Shown here one piece after another: positions 8,102 through 14,792 of a stretch of 17,549 nt of DNA (position 1 is its first letter; every line of letters starts with the position of its first letter). The stretch lies in NCBI GenBank assembly GCA_903891755.1, contig CAITFY010000018.1, positions 1 through 17,549 of the forward strand, read 5' to 3'. The position numbers and the translations under genes were made by a program. The notes below the pieces were generated by a model. The model did not search any database. It saw nothing but the letters and a program-made list of their open reading frames with translations, and was not told the DNA's origin. This DNA is from an uncultured Actinomycetes bacterium. Lineage in GTDB: Bacteria > Actinomycetota > Actinomycetes > Nanopelagicales > Nanopelagicaceae.

Positions 8102-8114
8102 CGGCGCGCCGTTA
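8099..8114. repeat. Perfect 16-bp palindrome over the rnj stop codon
   Basis: TAACGGCGCGCCGTTA is exactly self-complementary and includes the TAA stop of rnj. In RNA it could fold as a 6-bp stem with a CGCG loop, and a partial copy GGCGCG follows at 8115-8120. No T-run follows, so an intrinsic terminator is doubtful. It could be an operator upstream of ftsK, a weak hairpin protecting the 3' end, or chance. Confidence 0.6.
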
Positions 8115-8136
8115 GGCGCGAGTGTCTACTTATCTT

Positions 8137-8142
8137 TAGGCT
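8137..8142 (+). promoter_or_regulatory. Possible -10 element for ftsK
   Basis: TAGGCT lies 9 nt before the ftsK ATG at 8152, the same hexamer as before dapA. A transcript from it would begin at or within 1-3 nt of the start codon. No Shine-Dalgarno sequence is visible in the 50-nt rnj-ftsK gap, which supports leaderless translation. No convincing -35 is present. Confidence 0.4.
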
Positions 8143-8151
8143 TAGAGCGCT

Positions 8152-10482
8152 ATGGCTAAAAAACAAAGTACCTCGCGCGCAAAGGCAAAGAGCCGCCCAT
8201 CTATCTTTGCTTTAATCGGTCGCGCCTTGGTAGGCACCTGGCGATTTTTTGCAAAGGCAATCGGTAGCACTATTCGTTTTCTCTTCAAAGAAGCTCGAGA
8301 TCTCGATGCTGCTCACCATCGCGACGGCCTAGCTTTTCTACTTCTGATCTTCGCCCTACTCAGCGCCGCAGGCAGTTGGTTCCATCTTCACAATCCAATC
8401 GGTCGCTTTATGAACACCATCCTTCTTGGCTCCTTCGGCAAGATCGCAATTGTTACCCCACTTCTCTTTATCTACTTCGCCTTTAGATTGTTCAAAGCTC
8501 CCGATGAGGGCCGAGCAAATGGCCGCATCACAATCGGTGCCCTGCTCCTCGTTCTCAGCAGCACCGGTTTGGCCCAGGTCTTCCAAGATTCAGATATTCA
8601 CAATGTGAAAGGCGCCGGGGGAGTCGTTGGATATGGAGTCGGTCGTCCGCTCTCAAATCTAGGTACATCTCTATTAGCAATTCCAATCTTGTTGCTCTTT
8701 TTCTTCTTTGGAGCGTTGATTGTGACCGCGACGCCGGTCTCACAGGTCTTCGCCAAGATTCGTGGCATCTTCACCTGGTTTGGCAATCGACGCCGCGCCG
8801 CCAAGCTTGTTGAGGAAGAGTTTGAACTTAACGACACTCCTCCCTTTGAAACGCCGCTCGTCCAAGATTTCCATCATGCCGAGATTGAAGAAGATGAAGC
8901 TGAGGATGCCGAGCAGACTGTGGCTCTACACATTGAGCCAACTCCACCTCCTGCGCCTACCTTCGTAACCAAGACCGTTCAGAGCGCTCCAGCGCATCAA
9001 CTCATCTTGGCTGCTGATACGCCTTATGTACTCCCTTCGATGGATCTCTTACGAACCGCTCCTTCATCTAAAGCAAAATCCAAAGCGAATGACCTTGTGG
9101 TTGCAGCCCTCGGTCAAGTCTTTGAACAATTCGGAGTTGATGCCAGAGTCGCAGGCTTTATGCGTGGGCCAACTGTTACTCGCTACGAGGTAGAGCTCGC
9201 AGCGGGCGTAAAGGTCGAAGCAATTACCGCACTCTCCAAGAACATTTCTTATGCAGTCGCCTCCGGTGATGTTCGCATTCTCTCGCCAATCCCTGGAAAG
9301 TCAGCGGTAGGAATCGAGATTCCAAATACCGATCGTGAGATTGTTGCTTTGGGTGATGTGCTTCGATCATCTACCGCCATAAATGAAACTCACCCGATGG
9401 TGATTGCACTCGGCAAAGATGTAGAAGGTAATTTCATCTGCGCTAACTTAGCCAAGATGCCGCACCTTCTTGTTGCCGGTGCCACAGGCGCTGGTAAATC
9501 TTCAATGATTAACTCTTTGATTGTCTCCATTTTGATGCGCTCAACTCCCGATGAAGTGCGCTTAGTGATGATTGACCCTAAGCGAGTAGAGCTCACCAGT
9601 TATGAAGGTATTCCGCATCTGATTGCACCAATCATTACTAACCCCAAGAAAGCTGCGGATGTTCTCGCTTGGGTAGTTCGCGAGATGGATCAGCGCTACG
9701 ACGATCTTTCGCACTTTGGTTTTAGACATATCGATGATTTCAATAGAGCGGTTAAAGCCAAGAAGGTTTCGGCGCCAGCTGGTAGCGAACGCGTTCTCGA
9801 GCCTTATCCATACTTGTTGGTCATCATTGACGAGCTTGCCGACTTAATGATGGTGGCGGCTCGCGAAGTTGAAGAGAGCATTGTCCGTATCACTCAGTTG
9901 GCTCGTGCAGCAGGTATCCACCTTGTTATTGCTACCCAGCGTCCAAGCGTTGATGTTGTAACAGGTTTGATCAAGGCGAACGTTCCATCTCGTCTCTCAT
10001 TTGCTACATCAAGCCTTGCCGACTCCCGAGTTATTTTGGATACACCTGGCGCCGAGAAGTTGGTTGGACAAGGCGATGGATTGTTCTTGCCAATGGGCGC
10101 AAGCAAGGCGATGCGAATTCAAGGTGCATATGTTTCAGAGCGCGAATCTGAAGCAGTTGTAAATCATGTTAAGTCACAAGCTCAACCAGTATTCAAGATC
10201 GATATCAATGCACCTGCAGTGAGCAAGCAAATCGAAAATGATATTGGCGATGATATGGATCTCTTGCTGCAAGCAATCCAATTAGTTGTCGGTACGCAAT
10301 TTGGTTCAACATCGATGCTGCAAAGAAAATTGCGCGTCGGTTTTGCAAAGGCTGGTCGCTTGATGGATTTGATGGAGAGCCGCGGAATTGTCGGCCCCTC
10401 AGAGGGTTCTAAGGCTCGAGAGGTACTAATCACTGCTGAACAGATGCCAGACCTCCTAGAGGAGATTCAAGGTTACGTGTAG
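8152..10482 (+). CDS. ftsK: DNA translocase FtsK/SpoIIIE
   Basis: FtsK pumps chromosomal DNA through the division septum and promotes dimer resolution. The 776-residue protein has a basic N-terminus and four membrane helices (about residues 59-80, 88-111, 124-142 and 168-193). A shorter acidic/proline-rich linker follows (about 215-300), then the motor. The alpha domain contains GKSAVGIEIPNTDRE, Walker A GATGAGKS is at 443-450 and Walker B LLVIIDELAD is at 555-564. ATQRPSVDVVTGLIKAN follows, as in all FtsK motors. The C-terminal gamma winged-helix domain, which reads polar DNA motifs, spans about 700-770 (GSTSMLQRKLRVGFAKAGRLMD). All domains are intact. The ATG at 8152 is chosen because the sequence before it lacks a coding-like extension and a TAGGCT lies just upstream. 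Confidence 0.97.
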   Translation: MAKKQSTSRAKAKSRPSIFALIGRALVGTWRFFAKAIGSTIRFLFKEARDLDAAHHRDGLAFLLLIFALLSAAGSWFHLHNPIGRFMNTILLGSFGKIAIVTPLLFIYFAFRLFKAPDEGRANGRITIGALLLVLSSTGLAQVFQDSDIHNVKGAGGVVGYGVGRPLSNLGTSLLAIPILLLFFFFGALIVTATPVSQVFAKIRGIFTWFGNRRRAAKLVEEEFELNDTPPFETPLVQDFHHAEIEEDEAEDAEQTVALHIEPTPPPAPTFVTKTVQSAPAHQLILAADTPYVLPSMDLLRTAPSSKAKSKANDLVVAALGQVFEQFGVDARVAGFMRGPTVTRYEVELAAGVKVEAITALSKNISYAVASGDVRILSPIPGKSAVGIEIPNTDREIVALGDVLRSSTAINETHPMVIALGKDVEGNFICANLAKMPHLLVAGATGAGKSSMINSLIVSILMRSTPDEVRLVMIDPKRVELTSYEGIPHLIAPIITNPKKAADVLAWVVREMDQRYDDLSHFGFRHIDDFNRAVKAKKVSAPAGSERVLEPYPYLLVIIDELADLMMVAAREVEESIVRITQLARAAGIHLVIATQRPSVDVVTGLIKANVPSRLSFATSSLADSRVILDTPGAEKLVGQGDGLFLPMGASKAMRIQGAYVSERESEAVVNHVKSQAQPVFKIDINAPAVSKQIENDIGDDMDLLLQAIQLVVGTQFGSTSMLQRKLRVGFAKAGRLMDLMESRGIVGPSEGSKAREVLITAEQMPDLLEEIQGYV

Positions 10483-10598
10483 GTGAACTAAGCCTCTCTA
10501 AGCGTGAGATAGGCACCCGATTTGCAAGATTAATTTGGCATCTCTCCATAGGTGGCTTTACCCTTATCTCCTCACTTTCCCCCAAGATTGAGGCATAG
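10483..10598 (+). promoter_or_regulatory. ftsK / rodZ-like intergenic region, probable promoter
   Basis: This 116-nt gap has no coding potential that I can support. It holds two -35-like hexamers, TTGCAA (10522-10527) and TTGGCA (10535-10540), but no strong -10 at proper spacing. A GAGG (10590-10593) lies 5 nt before the ATG at 10599 and probably serves as ribosome binding site. A weak imperfect hairpin near 10492-10514 has no T-run and is not called a terminator. Confidence 0.3.
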
Positions 10599-11357
10599 AT
10601 GTCAGTAGGAATACTTCTCCGCCAGGCTAGAGAGTCAGCCGGCATGTCCCTAGAAGAACTATCTGAACTCACCTGTGTTCGCAAAAGTGTTCTTCGCGAT
10701 TTAGAAGAAGATAATTTTCAATCTTCCGGCGGACTTGCCTATGCACGAGGCCACATTAGAAACATTGCAAAAGTTTTACACGCGAATGGCGAATTGCTCG
10801 TAGAAGAATTTAATTCGATGAATCAAGATTTCAATCGCCCCATGATTGATCTCTTAAGTGAAAATAGCGTCACCCCCTCAGTCCAACGCGAGACTCGAAT
10901 CTCTTTTGGTGTTCTTGGAAAAGTTGCAGCCCTCATCGTGGCGTTAGTAATCGCAATTCCTACTGCGGCATCCTTTGTTCATTCCGCGAAGAAGCCGGCG
11001 GTCAAGCGCCCTGCTACTGCAGCTCTCGCTCATCTAGCGCCCACATCAACAACTACAACTTCAATTCCTGACTCAACAGCTGTCGCAACAAAGACCAGTC
11101 CTGTGGCAGTAGTAGTAACTGCAAGTGCTGGCTCCACATGGCTAGCGGCGACAGACAGTTCCGGAACTCAGATCTTTAGCGGAATGTTGGCAAATGGCGC
11201 AACACAAACCTTCGATGACAGTCAATTGATCAACCTCACCATTGGAAATGCTGGAGCGGTTAACCTCAATGTAAATGGAAAAGATGCTGGAGCGCCAGGA
11301 ACTCGTGGCGAGGTTGTGCACCTGCAATTTGGCCCAGGAGCCTCTTCTCAAGGCTAA
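10599..11357 (+). CDS. RodZ-like membrane helix-turn-helix protein
   Basis: This 252-residue bitopic protein has an N-terminal helix-turn-helix of the RodZ/HTH_25 type at about residues 4-70 (LLRQARESAGMSLEELSELT, then YARGHIRNIAKVL). One membrane helix follows at about 102-127, then a Thr/Ser/Ala/Pro-rich linker (about 130-170) and a C-terminal beta-rich domain at about 170-245 resembling DUF4115 (STWLAATDSSGTQIFSGML). In other bacteria RodZ links the MreB cytoskeleton to cell-wall synthesis. Here the domain order is the same, but no MreB is visible in the window and many Actinobacteria with this protein lack MreB, so the role is open. It sits between ftsK and pgsA, the position where actinobacterial genomes usually carry such a gene. 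An annotation as plain transcriptional regulator would miss the membrane helix. Confidence 0.87.
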   Translation: MSVGILLRQARESAGMSLEELSELTCVRKSVLRDLEEDNFQSSGGLAYARGHIRNIAKVLHANGELLVEEFNSMNQDFNRPMIDLLSENSVTPSVQRETRISFGVLGKVAALIVALVIAIPTAASFVHSAKKPAVKRPATAALAHLAPTSTTTTSIPDSTAVATKTSPVAVVVTASAGSTWLAATDSSGTQIFSGMLANGATQTFDDSQLINLTIGNAGAVNLNVNGKDAGAPGTRGEVVHLQFGPGASSQG

Positions 11358-11409
11358 TTTCGATTTAGTAACTCGCTTTCACCTATTTTCTCGCTAGGCG
11401 CGAGGTAGC

Positions 11410-11973
11410 ATGTCACCAATGAGCACCTCATCACCTAAGACGCTTAACCTCCCGAATGCGTTGACACTCCTGCGGTTGCTCGCACTCCCATTCTGCGCCT
11501 ATGCCTTATTTAAAGATGGTGGAGATAACTCTCTCTGGAGAGTAATTGCCTGGACTGGATTCTTTCTCGTTGGGCTAACGGACCTGATGGATGGTCGCTT
11601 AGCAAGGTCTCGTAATCAGGTAACAAGCTTTGGAACTTTCTTAGATCCAGTCGCTGATAAGGCGGCAATTGGCACTGCAATGATCGGTCTTTCGATTCAA
11701 AATAAATTGTGGTGGTGGGTCACGATCGTAATTTTGTTCCGCGAAATCGCGGTCACGCTCCTTCGTTTGGCAGTAATCAAAGGTGGGGTGATTCCAGCCA
11801 GCAAGGGCGGAAAACTTAAAACCATGATGCAAGGTTTTGGAATTGGTTTTTATATCCTGCCGCTGCCACATTGGCTACATATCCCAAGAGATATCTTCAT
11901 GGCTGCCACCATCGCCATCACGTTGACGACCGGATTTGATTACTTTAAGAAGGTGCTGACCAGTGGACGTTAA
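11410..11973 (+). CDS. pgsA: CDP-alcohol phosphatidyltransferase, PgsA-like
   Basis: This enzyme transfers a phosphatidyl group from CDP-diacylglycerol to an alcohol, most likely glycerol-3-phosphate, for phosphatidylglycerol synthesis in the membrane. The 187 residues contain the full CDP-alcohol signature DGxxARx8Gx3Dx3D: Asp58, Asp61-Gly62, Ala65-Arg66, Gly75, Asp79 and Asp83 (DLMDGRLARSRNQ and GTFLDPVAD). Several membrane helices surround it. Two in-frame ATGs (11410 and 11419) are possible starts; a GAGGT at 11402-11406 is nearer the first. The end overlaps the cinA start by 11 nt. The pgsA-cinA-clgR order matches the actinobacterial locus. The acceptor alcohol is inferred from context; a phosphatidylinositol-phosphate synthase is less likely given the neighbours. 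Confidence 0.93.
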   Translation: MSPMSTSSPKTLNLPNALTLLRLLALPFCAYALFKDGGDNSLWRVIAWTGFFLVGLTDLMDGRLARSRNQVTSFGTFLDPVADKAAIGTAMIGLSIQNKLWWWVTIVILFREIAVTLLRLAVIKGGVIPASKGGKLKTMMQGFGIGFYILPLPHWLHIPRDIFMAATIAITLTTGFDYFKKVLTSGR

Positions 11974-12439
11974 CGCTGAGGCAACTCGAATTGTTAGGGC
12001 TTTAAAGCGCAAAGGTTTAACAGTTTCTACCGCGGAATCGATCACCGCCGGGGGAGTAGCCGAGGCGCTCACACAAGTGGCCGGTGCATCTGCGGTCTAT
12101 CAAGGAGGACTCATTACTTACAGCGATGTAAGTAAGACAAAGTTTCTTGGCATCCCAAAGCGCATCCTCACTAAGTACACCGCCGTCTCTGAAGAGGTCG
12201 CGAGTGCGATGGCCAAATCGGTTCGCGAACAATTCAAGACAGATTTTGCAATTGCGACCACCGGTGTAGCCGGCCCAGGTCGTGCCTATGGTCAAAAGAA
12301 GGGAACGGTCTGGATTGCCATTGATTCCAAGGCCGGAACTGCAACTGTTCAGCTCGCTCTCGCGGGAGATCGCGCTCAAATTCGCCACGCAACTATAGAG
12401 AGCGCATTAGCCACCTTTACCCGTATCCTTATCCCGTGA
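11963..12439 (+). CDS. cinA: CinA C-terminal domain protein / nicotinamide-nucleotide amidase
   Basis: This 158-residue stand-alone CinA C-terminal (PncC-type) domain lacks the N-terminal molybdopterin-binding-like domain of full-length CinA, as is usual in Actinobacteria. Family members deamidate nicotinamide mononucleotide in pyridine nucleotide recycling. TAESITAG at residues 23-30 holds the catalytic Ser26. YQGGLITYS...K60..LG and GVAGPG at 101-106 are the other core motifs; the residue after GVAGPG is Arg rather than the more common Gly. The start is a GTG that overlaps the pgsA end by 11 nt, and the stop overlaps the clgR start (GTGA), so it is the middle gene of a coupled three-gene unit. 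The amidase activity is inferred from family. Confidence 0.92.
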   Translation: MDVNAEATRIVRALKRKGLTVSTAESITAGGVAEALTQVAGASAVYQGGLITYSDVSKTKFLGIPKRILTKYTAVSEEVASAMAKSVREQFKTDFAIATTGVAGPGRAYGQKKGTVWIAIDSKAGTATVQLALAGDRAQIRHATIESALATFTRILIP

Positions 12440-12705
12440 TTCTTCTCCGCTCCCACATAGGTTCTGCCTTGCGCGCCTCCCGCGTATCTCAAGGCCGCAC
12501 CCTGCGCGATGTAGCTAAATCTGCTCGCGTCTCCTTGGGTTATCTCTCTGAGGTAGAGCGCGGGCAGAAAGAGGCTTCTTCCGAGCTCTTGAACTCAATT
12601 TGTAACGCCCTTGATGTCTCACTTGGCGAAGTTCTCCTTATGGTAGCAACCCAAGTTCGCACTCACGAGGCTCCAACCTTGACCGTTGTGGATGACGCCG
12701 CGTAA
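12436..12705 (+). CDS. clgR: ClgR-type XRE transcriptional activator
   Basis: ClgR activates clp protease and related stress genes in Actinobacteria. The 89-residue protein is mostly one XRE-type helix-turn-helix (about residues 8-66). The run RVSLGYLSEVERGQKEASSE at 31-50 is nearly invariant in ClgR proteins as I recall them. It starts at a GTG that overlaps the cinA stop by 4 nt, with no separate ribosome binding site. The C-terminus ends in Asp-Asp-Ala-Ala; terminal alanine pairs are known as Clp recognition signals in ClgR/PopR proteins, so self-limiting proteolysis by its own regulon is plausible. Position after pgsA-cinA and before the recA cluster is the standard actinobacterial location. 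Identification is strong; targets cannot be seen here. Confidence 0.93.
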   Translation: MILLRSHIGSALRASRVSQGRTLRDVAKSARVSLGYLSEVERGQKEASSELLNSICNALDVSLGEVLLMVATQVRTHEAPTLTVVDDAA

Positions 12706-12745
12706 TTAGTTTCAACGCGAGCCATACAGATAGCTCACAAACCTC

Positions 12746-13231
12746 ATGGCAACCAATAAGCGTTCTCGTACCGCAATCCTCTCTGGTGCAAAGATTGTCA
12801 TCACTGAAGTAGGTTCATACGAATCAAATATGAACGATATCGCTGCTCGCGCAGAGGTCTCTAGAGCTACGGTTTACAACCACTTCAGCGATAAAGAAGA
12901 GATGATGCTCTCGCTCGTAGAGTCAGAGATTCTTCGCCTCTTCGAAGTTGGTAAAAAGGCACCAACCAAACGAGATGCGCTTTACGCGCTCTCTATAGAG
13001 ATTTCAAAAGATCCAGCGCTTCGCAAGATGGTGGAAACCGACCCACTTGATATTGCAAAGTTTGTGACTGTTTCTGATCACCCGCTCTGGCAACTCATAA
13101 ACACTTCACTTGCCTCACTCTTTGGTGAATCATCTGGAACCGTCTTGCGCTGGCTCATTGGACAGATTGCCTCGCCACTCACTCCTGACGAGAGCGCCAA
13201 GCAGGCCGATCAAATAGCGCGTGCCCTTTAA
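12746..13231 (+). CDS. TetR-family transcriptional regulator
   Basis: The 161-residue protein has a classic TetR N-terminal helix-turn-helix at about residues 28-49 (MNDIAARAEVSRATVYNHFSDKEE). A helical ligand domain follows that is shorter than the usual 190-210 residue total. No ligand can be deduced. The 40-nt gap after clgR holds no clear Shine-Dalgarno sequence or strong promoter. The DUF3046 gene follows after 3 nt and is probably coupled. A TetR gene is not a standard member of the clgR-recA interval that I remember, so it may be lineage-specific. No inverted-repeat operator was recognised around it. Confidence 0.88.
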   Translation: MATNKRSRTAILSGAKIVITEVGSYESNMNDIAARAEVSRATVYNHFSDKEEMMLSLVESEILRLFEVGKKAPTKRDALYALSIEISKDPALRKMVETDPLDIAKFVTVSDHPLWQLINTSLASLFGESSGTVLRWLIGQIASPLTPDESAKQADQIARAL

Positions 13232-13234
13232 CGT

Positions 13235-13432
13235 ATGGCGATGCGCATAACTGAGCTTCGTTCCAGAATCTTTGATTACTTCAGCGATCCTGATACTTAT
13301 GCCCGCGACATTGTTCATTCAGAACTCGGTGGCCTCACCGTGAATGAAGCGCTCGCTCGTGGATTTGAAGCGGGAGATATTTGGAAAGCGATCGTCGCCC
13401 ACAATCCTGAGATGCCAGCTAAGTTTCGATAA
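13235..13432 (+). CDS. DUF3046 family protein
   Basis: This small conserved actinobacterial protein has no known function. The 65 residues show the family pattern MRITEL...F...YARDIVHSELGGLTVNEALARGFE...IWKAI, ending in PAKFR. Homologues sit just upstream of recA in many Actinobacteria (Rv2738c in M. tuberculosis, from memory), so position and sequence agree. The ATG at 13241 (MRITEL) fits the family N-terminus better than the ATG at 13235, so the true protein may be 63 residues. The gene lies 3 nt after the TetR stop, implying cotranscription. Conservation next to recA has suggested a link to DNA metabolism, but nothing in the sequence proves it. Confidence 0.88.
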   Translation: MAMRITELRSRIFDYFSDPDTYARDIVHSELGGLTVNEALARGFEAGDIWKAIVAHNPEMPAKFR

Positions 13433-13443
13433 GCCGATATGAG

Positions 13444-13749
13444 ATGGCAGATCTTCTGATCGAAATTCGGGTTCGCCCCAATGCTTCGCGCAATAAAGTC
13501 GGTGGCACCGCCGGGGATCCGCCAAGACTCGTTGTAGCAGTGCAGGCGCCAGCCGTTGATGGCAAAGCCAATGCAGCGGTAATCAAAGAATTAGCCGCCG
13601 CATTTAACCTTCGCGCTCGCGACTTCACCATCGTCCATGGAGAGCTCTCTCGAGATAAGAGGTTACTTATTTCCAGCGCATCCAAGGAAACTTCCGAGAA
13701 ATATTTATCGCTCATTCAAGTTGCGCCGCAACTAGACTTTCCCAAATGA
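13444..13749 (+). CDS. DUF167 / YggU family protein
   Basis: This 101-residue protein belongs to the widespread YggU (DUF167) family, whose biochemical function is unknown. The signature is clear: IRVRPNASRNKVGG at residues 8-21, VAVQAPAVDGKANAAVI at 31-47 with the invariant VDGKAN at 38-43, and GELSRDKRL at 66-74. The ATG is 11 nt after the DUF3046 stop. The TGA overlaps the next start as ATGA, coupling it to an unrecognised secreted protein. YggU genes are not a fixed neighbour of recA in the gene orders I recall, so this linkage may be lineage-specific. Confidence 0.9.
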   Translation: MADLLIEIRVRPNASRNKVGGTAGDPPRLVVAVQAPAVDGKANAAVIKELAAAFNLRARDFTIVHGELSRDKRLLISSASKETSEKYLSLIQVAPQLDFPK

Positions 13750-14204
13750 GAAGCAAGATACTTGCACCAATCTTTGTGGCAACATTTTTACTCTCCCCGA
13801 TTTCTCAGGCCTATTCCTCAAATTTGCCCACGGGGGTGCAAAAAGTCAGAAGCTTGCCGAGTTGCGGGATCAGTCGAATTCTGAATAGTAAAGTTTCGAG
13901 TGATTTAACTAGGTCACTTACGAAGATAGCTAGTAAGTATTACCAAGCCAAGCATCTCCTGCCAATAAAAGTGAACGCGGTTAATGAAGTAAACCTATCG
14001 CTGAACTACATCGGTGAACATCGATGTAGTAATGGAGTGGGGGCACCCCAAGGAAGTTGGGGAGGTAGTGTGCCTCGAAACGCGAAAGCGGCTTGGCTTC
14101 TTGCCATCACACACAAGATGAATGAGTTTGGGAATTTCCATTTCATTTACATCGCGCAGATAAAAAGTCATTTTGAAGTCGTCGGAGAGGGCACAGGGCC
14201 GTGA
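13746..14204 (+). CDS. Unknown secreted protein with signal peptide
   Basis: I do not recognise this 152-residue protein. It starts with Met-Arg-Ser-Lys and a hydrophobic core (residues 5-18). A plausible signal peptidase I site follows Ala22 (SQA then YSS), so the product is probably exported. The mature part has two cysteines (Cys40 and Cys94) that could form a disulfide, a Gly/Ser-rich patch near 97-109 (NGVGAPQGSWGG) and a hydrophobic stretch near 115-137 that looks more like protein core than membrane. The start overlaps the DUF167 stop (ATGA) and the stop overlaps the next start (GTGA), arguing that it is a real gene. Codon choice looks less biased than in the flanking core genes, as expected for a weakly expressed or recently acquired gene. 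Confidence 0.65.
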   Translation: MRSKILAPIFVATFLLSPISQAYSSNLPTGVQKVRSLPSCGISRILNSKVSSDLTRSLTKIASKYYQAKHLLPIKVNAVNEVNLSLNYIGEHRCSNGVGAPQGSWGGSVPRNAKAAWLLAITHKMNEFGNFHFIYIAQIKSHFEVVGEGTGP

Positions 14205-14614
14205 AAAAGAGGAGAAAAGGTGCTTACTTTTATGTGAAGGGTTTTGTGACCGGGCTATGGCGACTTGCTGTTCTTAAATTTGGCCCGATGGGGGTCGAAG
14301 TGGATATAAACGATGACTCTCTGGACCGTTGGTATGTAAAGCACAATAAATTTGATCCAGAGCGCAATCAAGTCCGTCATGTTTTTCTCAAAGCTTTTAG
14401 CAATCAAAAGGCTCAGATGAAATATTTTGTTGAACTGAGCGATCCGCTCGAAGCGGGCAAGATTCTGGGGACAGTTCCAAAATACGAACATATTTTGGGT
14501 GGTCACTATGCCCCGGGTTATCACGCCAGGATTCGCGAAAATAGAAAGCTAAATGGTGGGGTAGGAAGTAGCTTTGCTCGATTCGAACCAATCGAAAATG
14601 AGGGAGAAAGGTAG
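14201..14614 (+). CDS. Unknown basic protein, coupled to upstream secreted protein
   Basis: I do not recognise this 137-residue protein. It begins with a strongly basic Met-Lys-Lys-Arg-Arg-Lys segment and has no convincing signal peptide or membrane helix. Aromatic residues are frequent (FYVKGF, RWYV, HYAPGYHARI). It is probably cytoplasmic or associated with an acidic partner, but no domain is assignable. The GTG start overlaps the preceding stop by 4 nt (GTGA); a GAGAGGG about 10 nt upstream might act as a weak ribosome binding site. The gene ends 178 nt before recA. Overlap and uninterrupted frame support coding status, while codon use is less biased than in recA or dapA. A misannotated, non-translated frame remains possible. 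Confidence 0.55.
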   Translation: MKKRRKGAYFYVKGFVTGLWRLAVLKFGPMGVEVDINDDSLDRWYVKHNKFDPERNQVRHVFLKAFSNQKAQMKYFVELSDPLEAGKILGTVPKYEHILGGHYAPGYHARIRENRKLNGGVGSSFARFEPIENEGER

Positions 14615-14648
14615 GAGAGAATTTGGATTACGGCGTGTCCTAGCCATT

Positions 14649-14662
14649 CGAACAGATGTTCG
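14649..14662. promoter_or_regulatory. LexA-binding SOS box of recA
   Basis: CGAACAGATGTTCG is a perfect match to the Gram-positive SOS box pattern CGAAC-RNRY-GTTCG: a 5-bp inverted repeat around a 4-base centre. It lies 130 nt before the recA ATG and directly upstream of a -10-like TATACC, overlapping the expected -35 position. LexA bound here would block recA transcription until DNA damage. This is the only clear SOS box I see in the window. Confidence 0.9.
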
Positions 14663-14673
14663 GTACAGTTCGC

Positions 14674-14679
14674 TATACC
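14674..14679 (+). promoter_or_regulatory. Possible recA -10 element
   Basis: TATACC lies 11 nt after the SOS box. With a 17-nt spacer the -35 would fall at 14651-14656, inside the box, as expected for LexA repression. The -35 sequence itself is poor and the -10 ends in C. Confidence 0.4.
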
Positions 14680-14754
14680 CAACCAGAGCGGTTCCACACT
14701 TCCGCGAGAGCCAGCCTCCCGCCGTCGGTGGTCTTCCGTACCTTCTGGACCGTA

Positions 14755-14774
14755 CAGATGAACTCATCTGAGTT
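14755..14774 (+). repeat. Two overlapping inverted repeats in the recA leader
   Basis: CAGATG (14755-14760) pairs with CATCTG (14765-14770) around an AACT loop. AACTCA (14761-14766) is complementary to TGAGTT (14769-14774) but has only 2 nt between arms. The dyads share bases and cannot both form in one RNA. They end 6 nt before the ribosome binding site of recA. Confidence 0.5.
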
Positions 14775-14792
14775 AAGAGAGAAAGGCAGAAA

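Larger units (their letters stand above)
14615..14792 (+). promoter_or_regulatory. recA upstream control region and leader
   Basis: This is the longest non-coding gap in the window (178 nt). It contains a LexA/SOS box (14649-14662), a -10-like TATACC (14674-14679), a leader of about 110 nt, two overlapping inverted repeats (14755-14774) and a ribosome binding site (GAAAGG, 14781-14786) ahead of the recA ATG. Small open frames crossing it overlap the recA start and show no family similarity. Confidence 0.75.

Noticed and set aside
10490..10515. Possible intrinsic terminator after ftsK
   Set aside because: The best hairpin is imperfect with a 2-nt bulge and no T-run follows.
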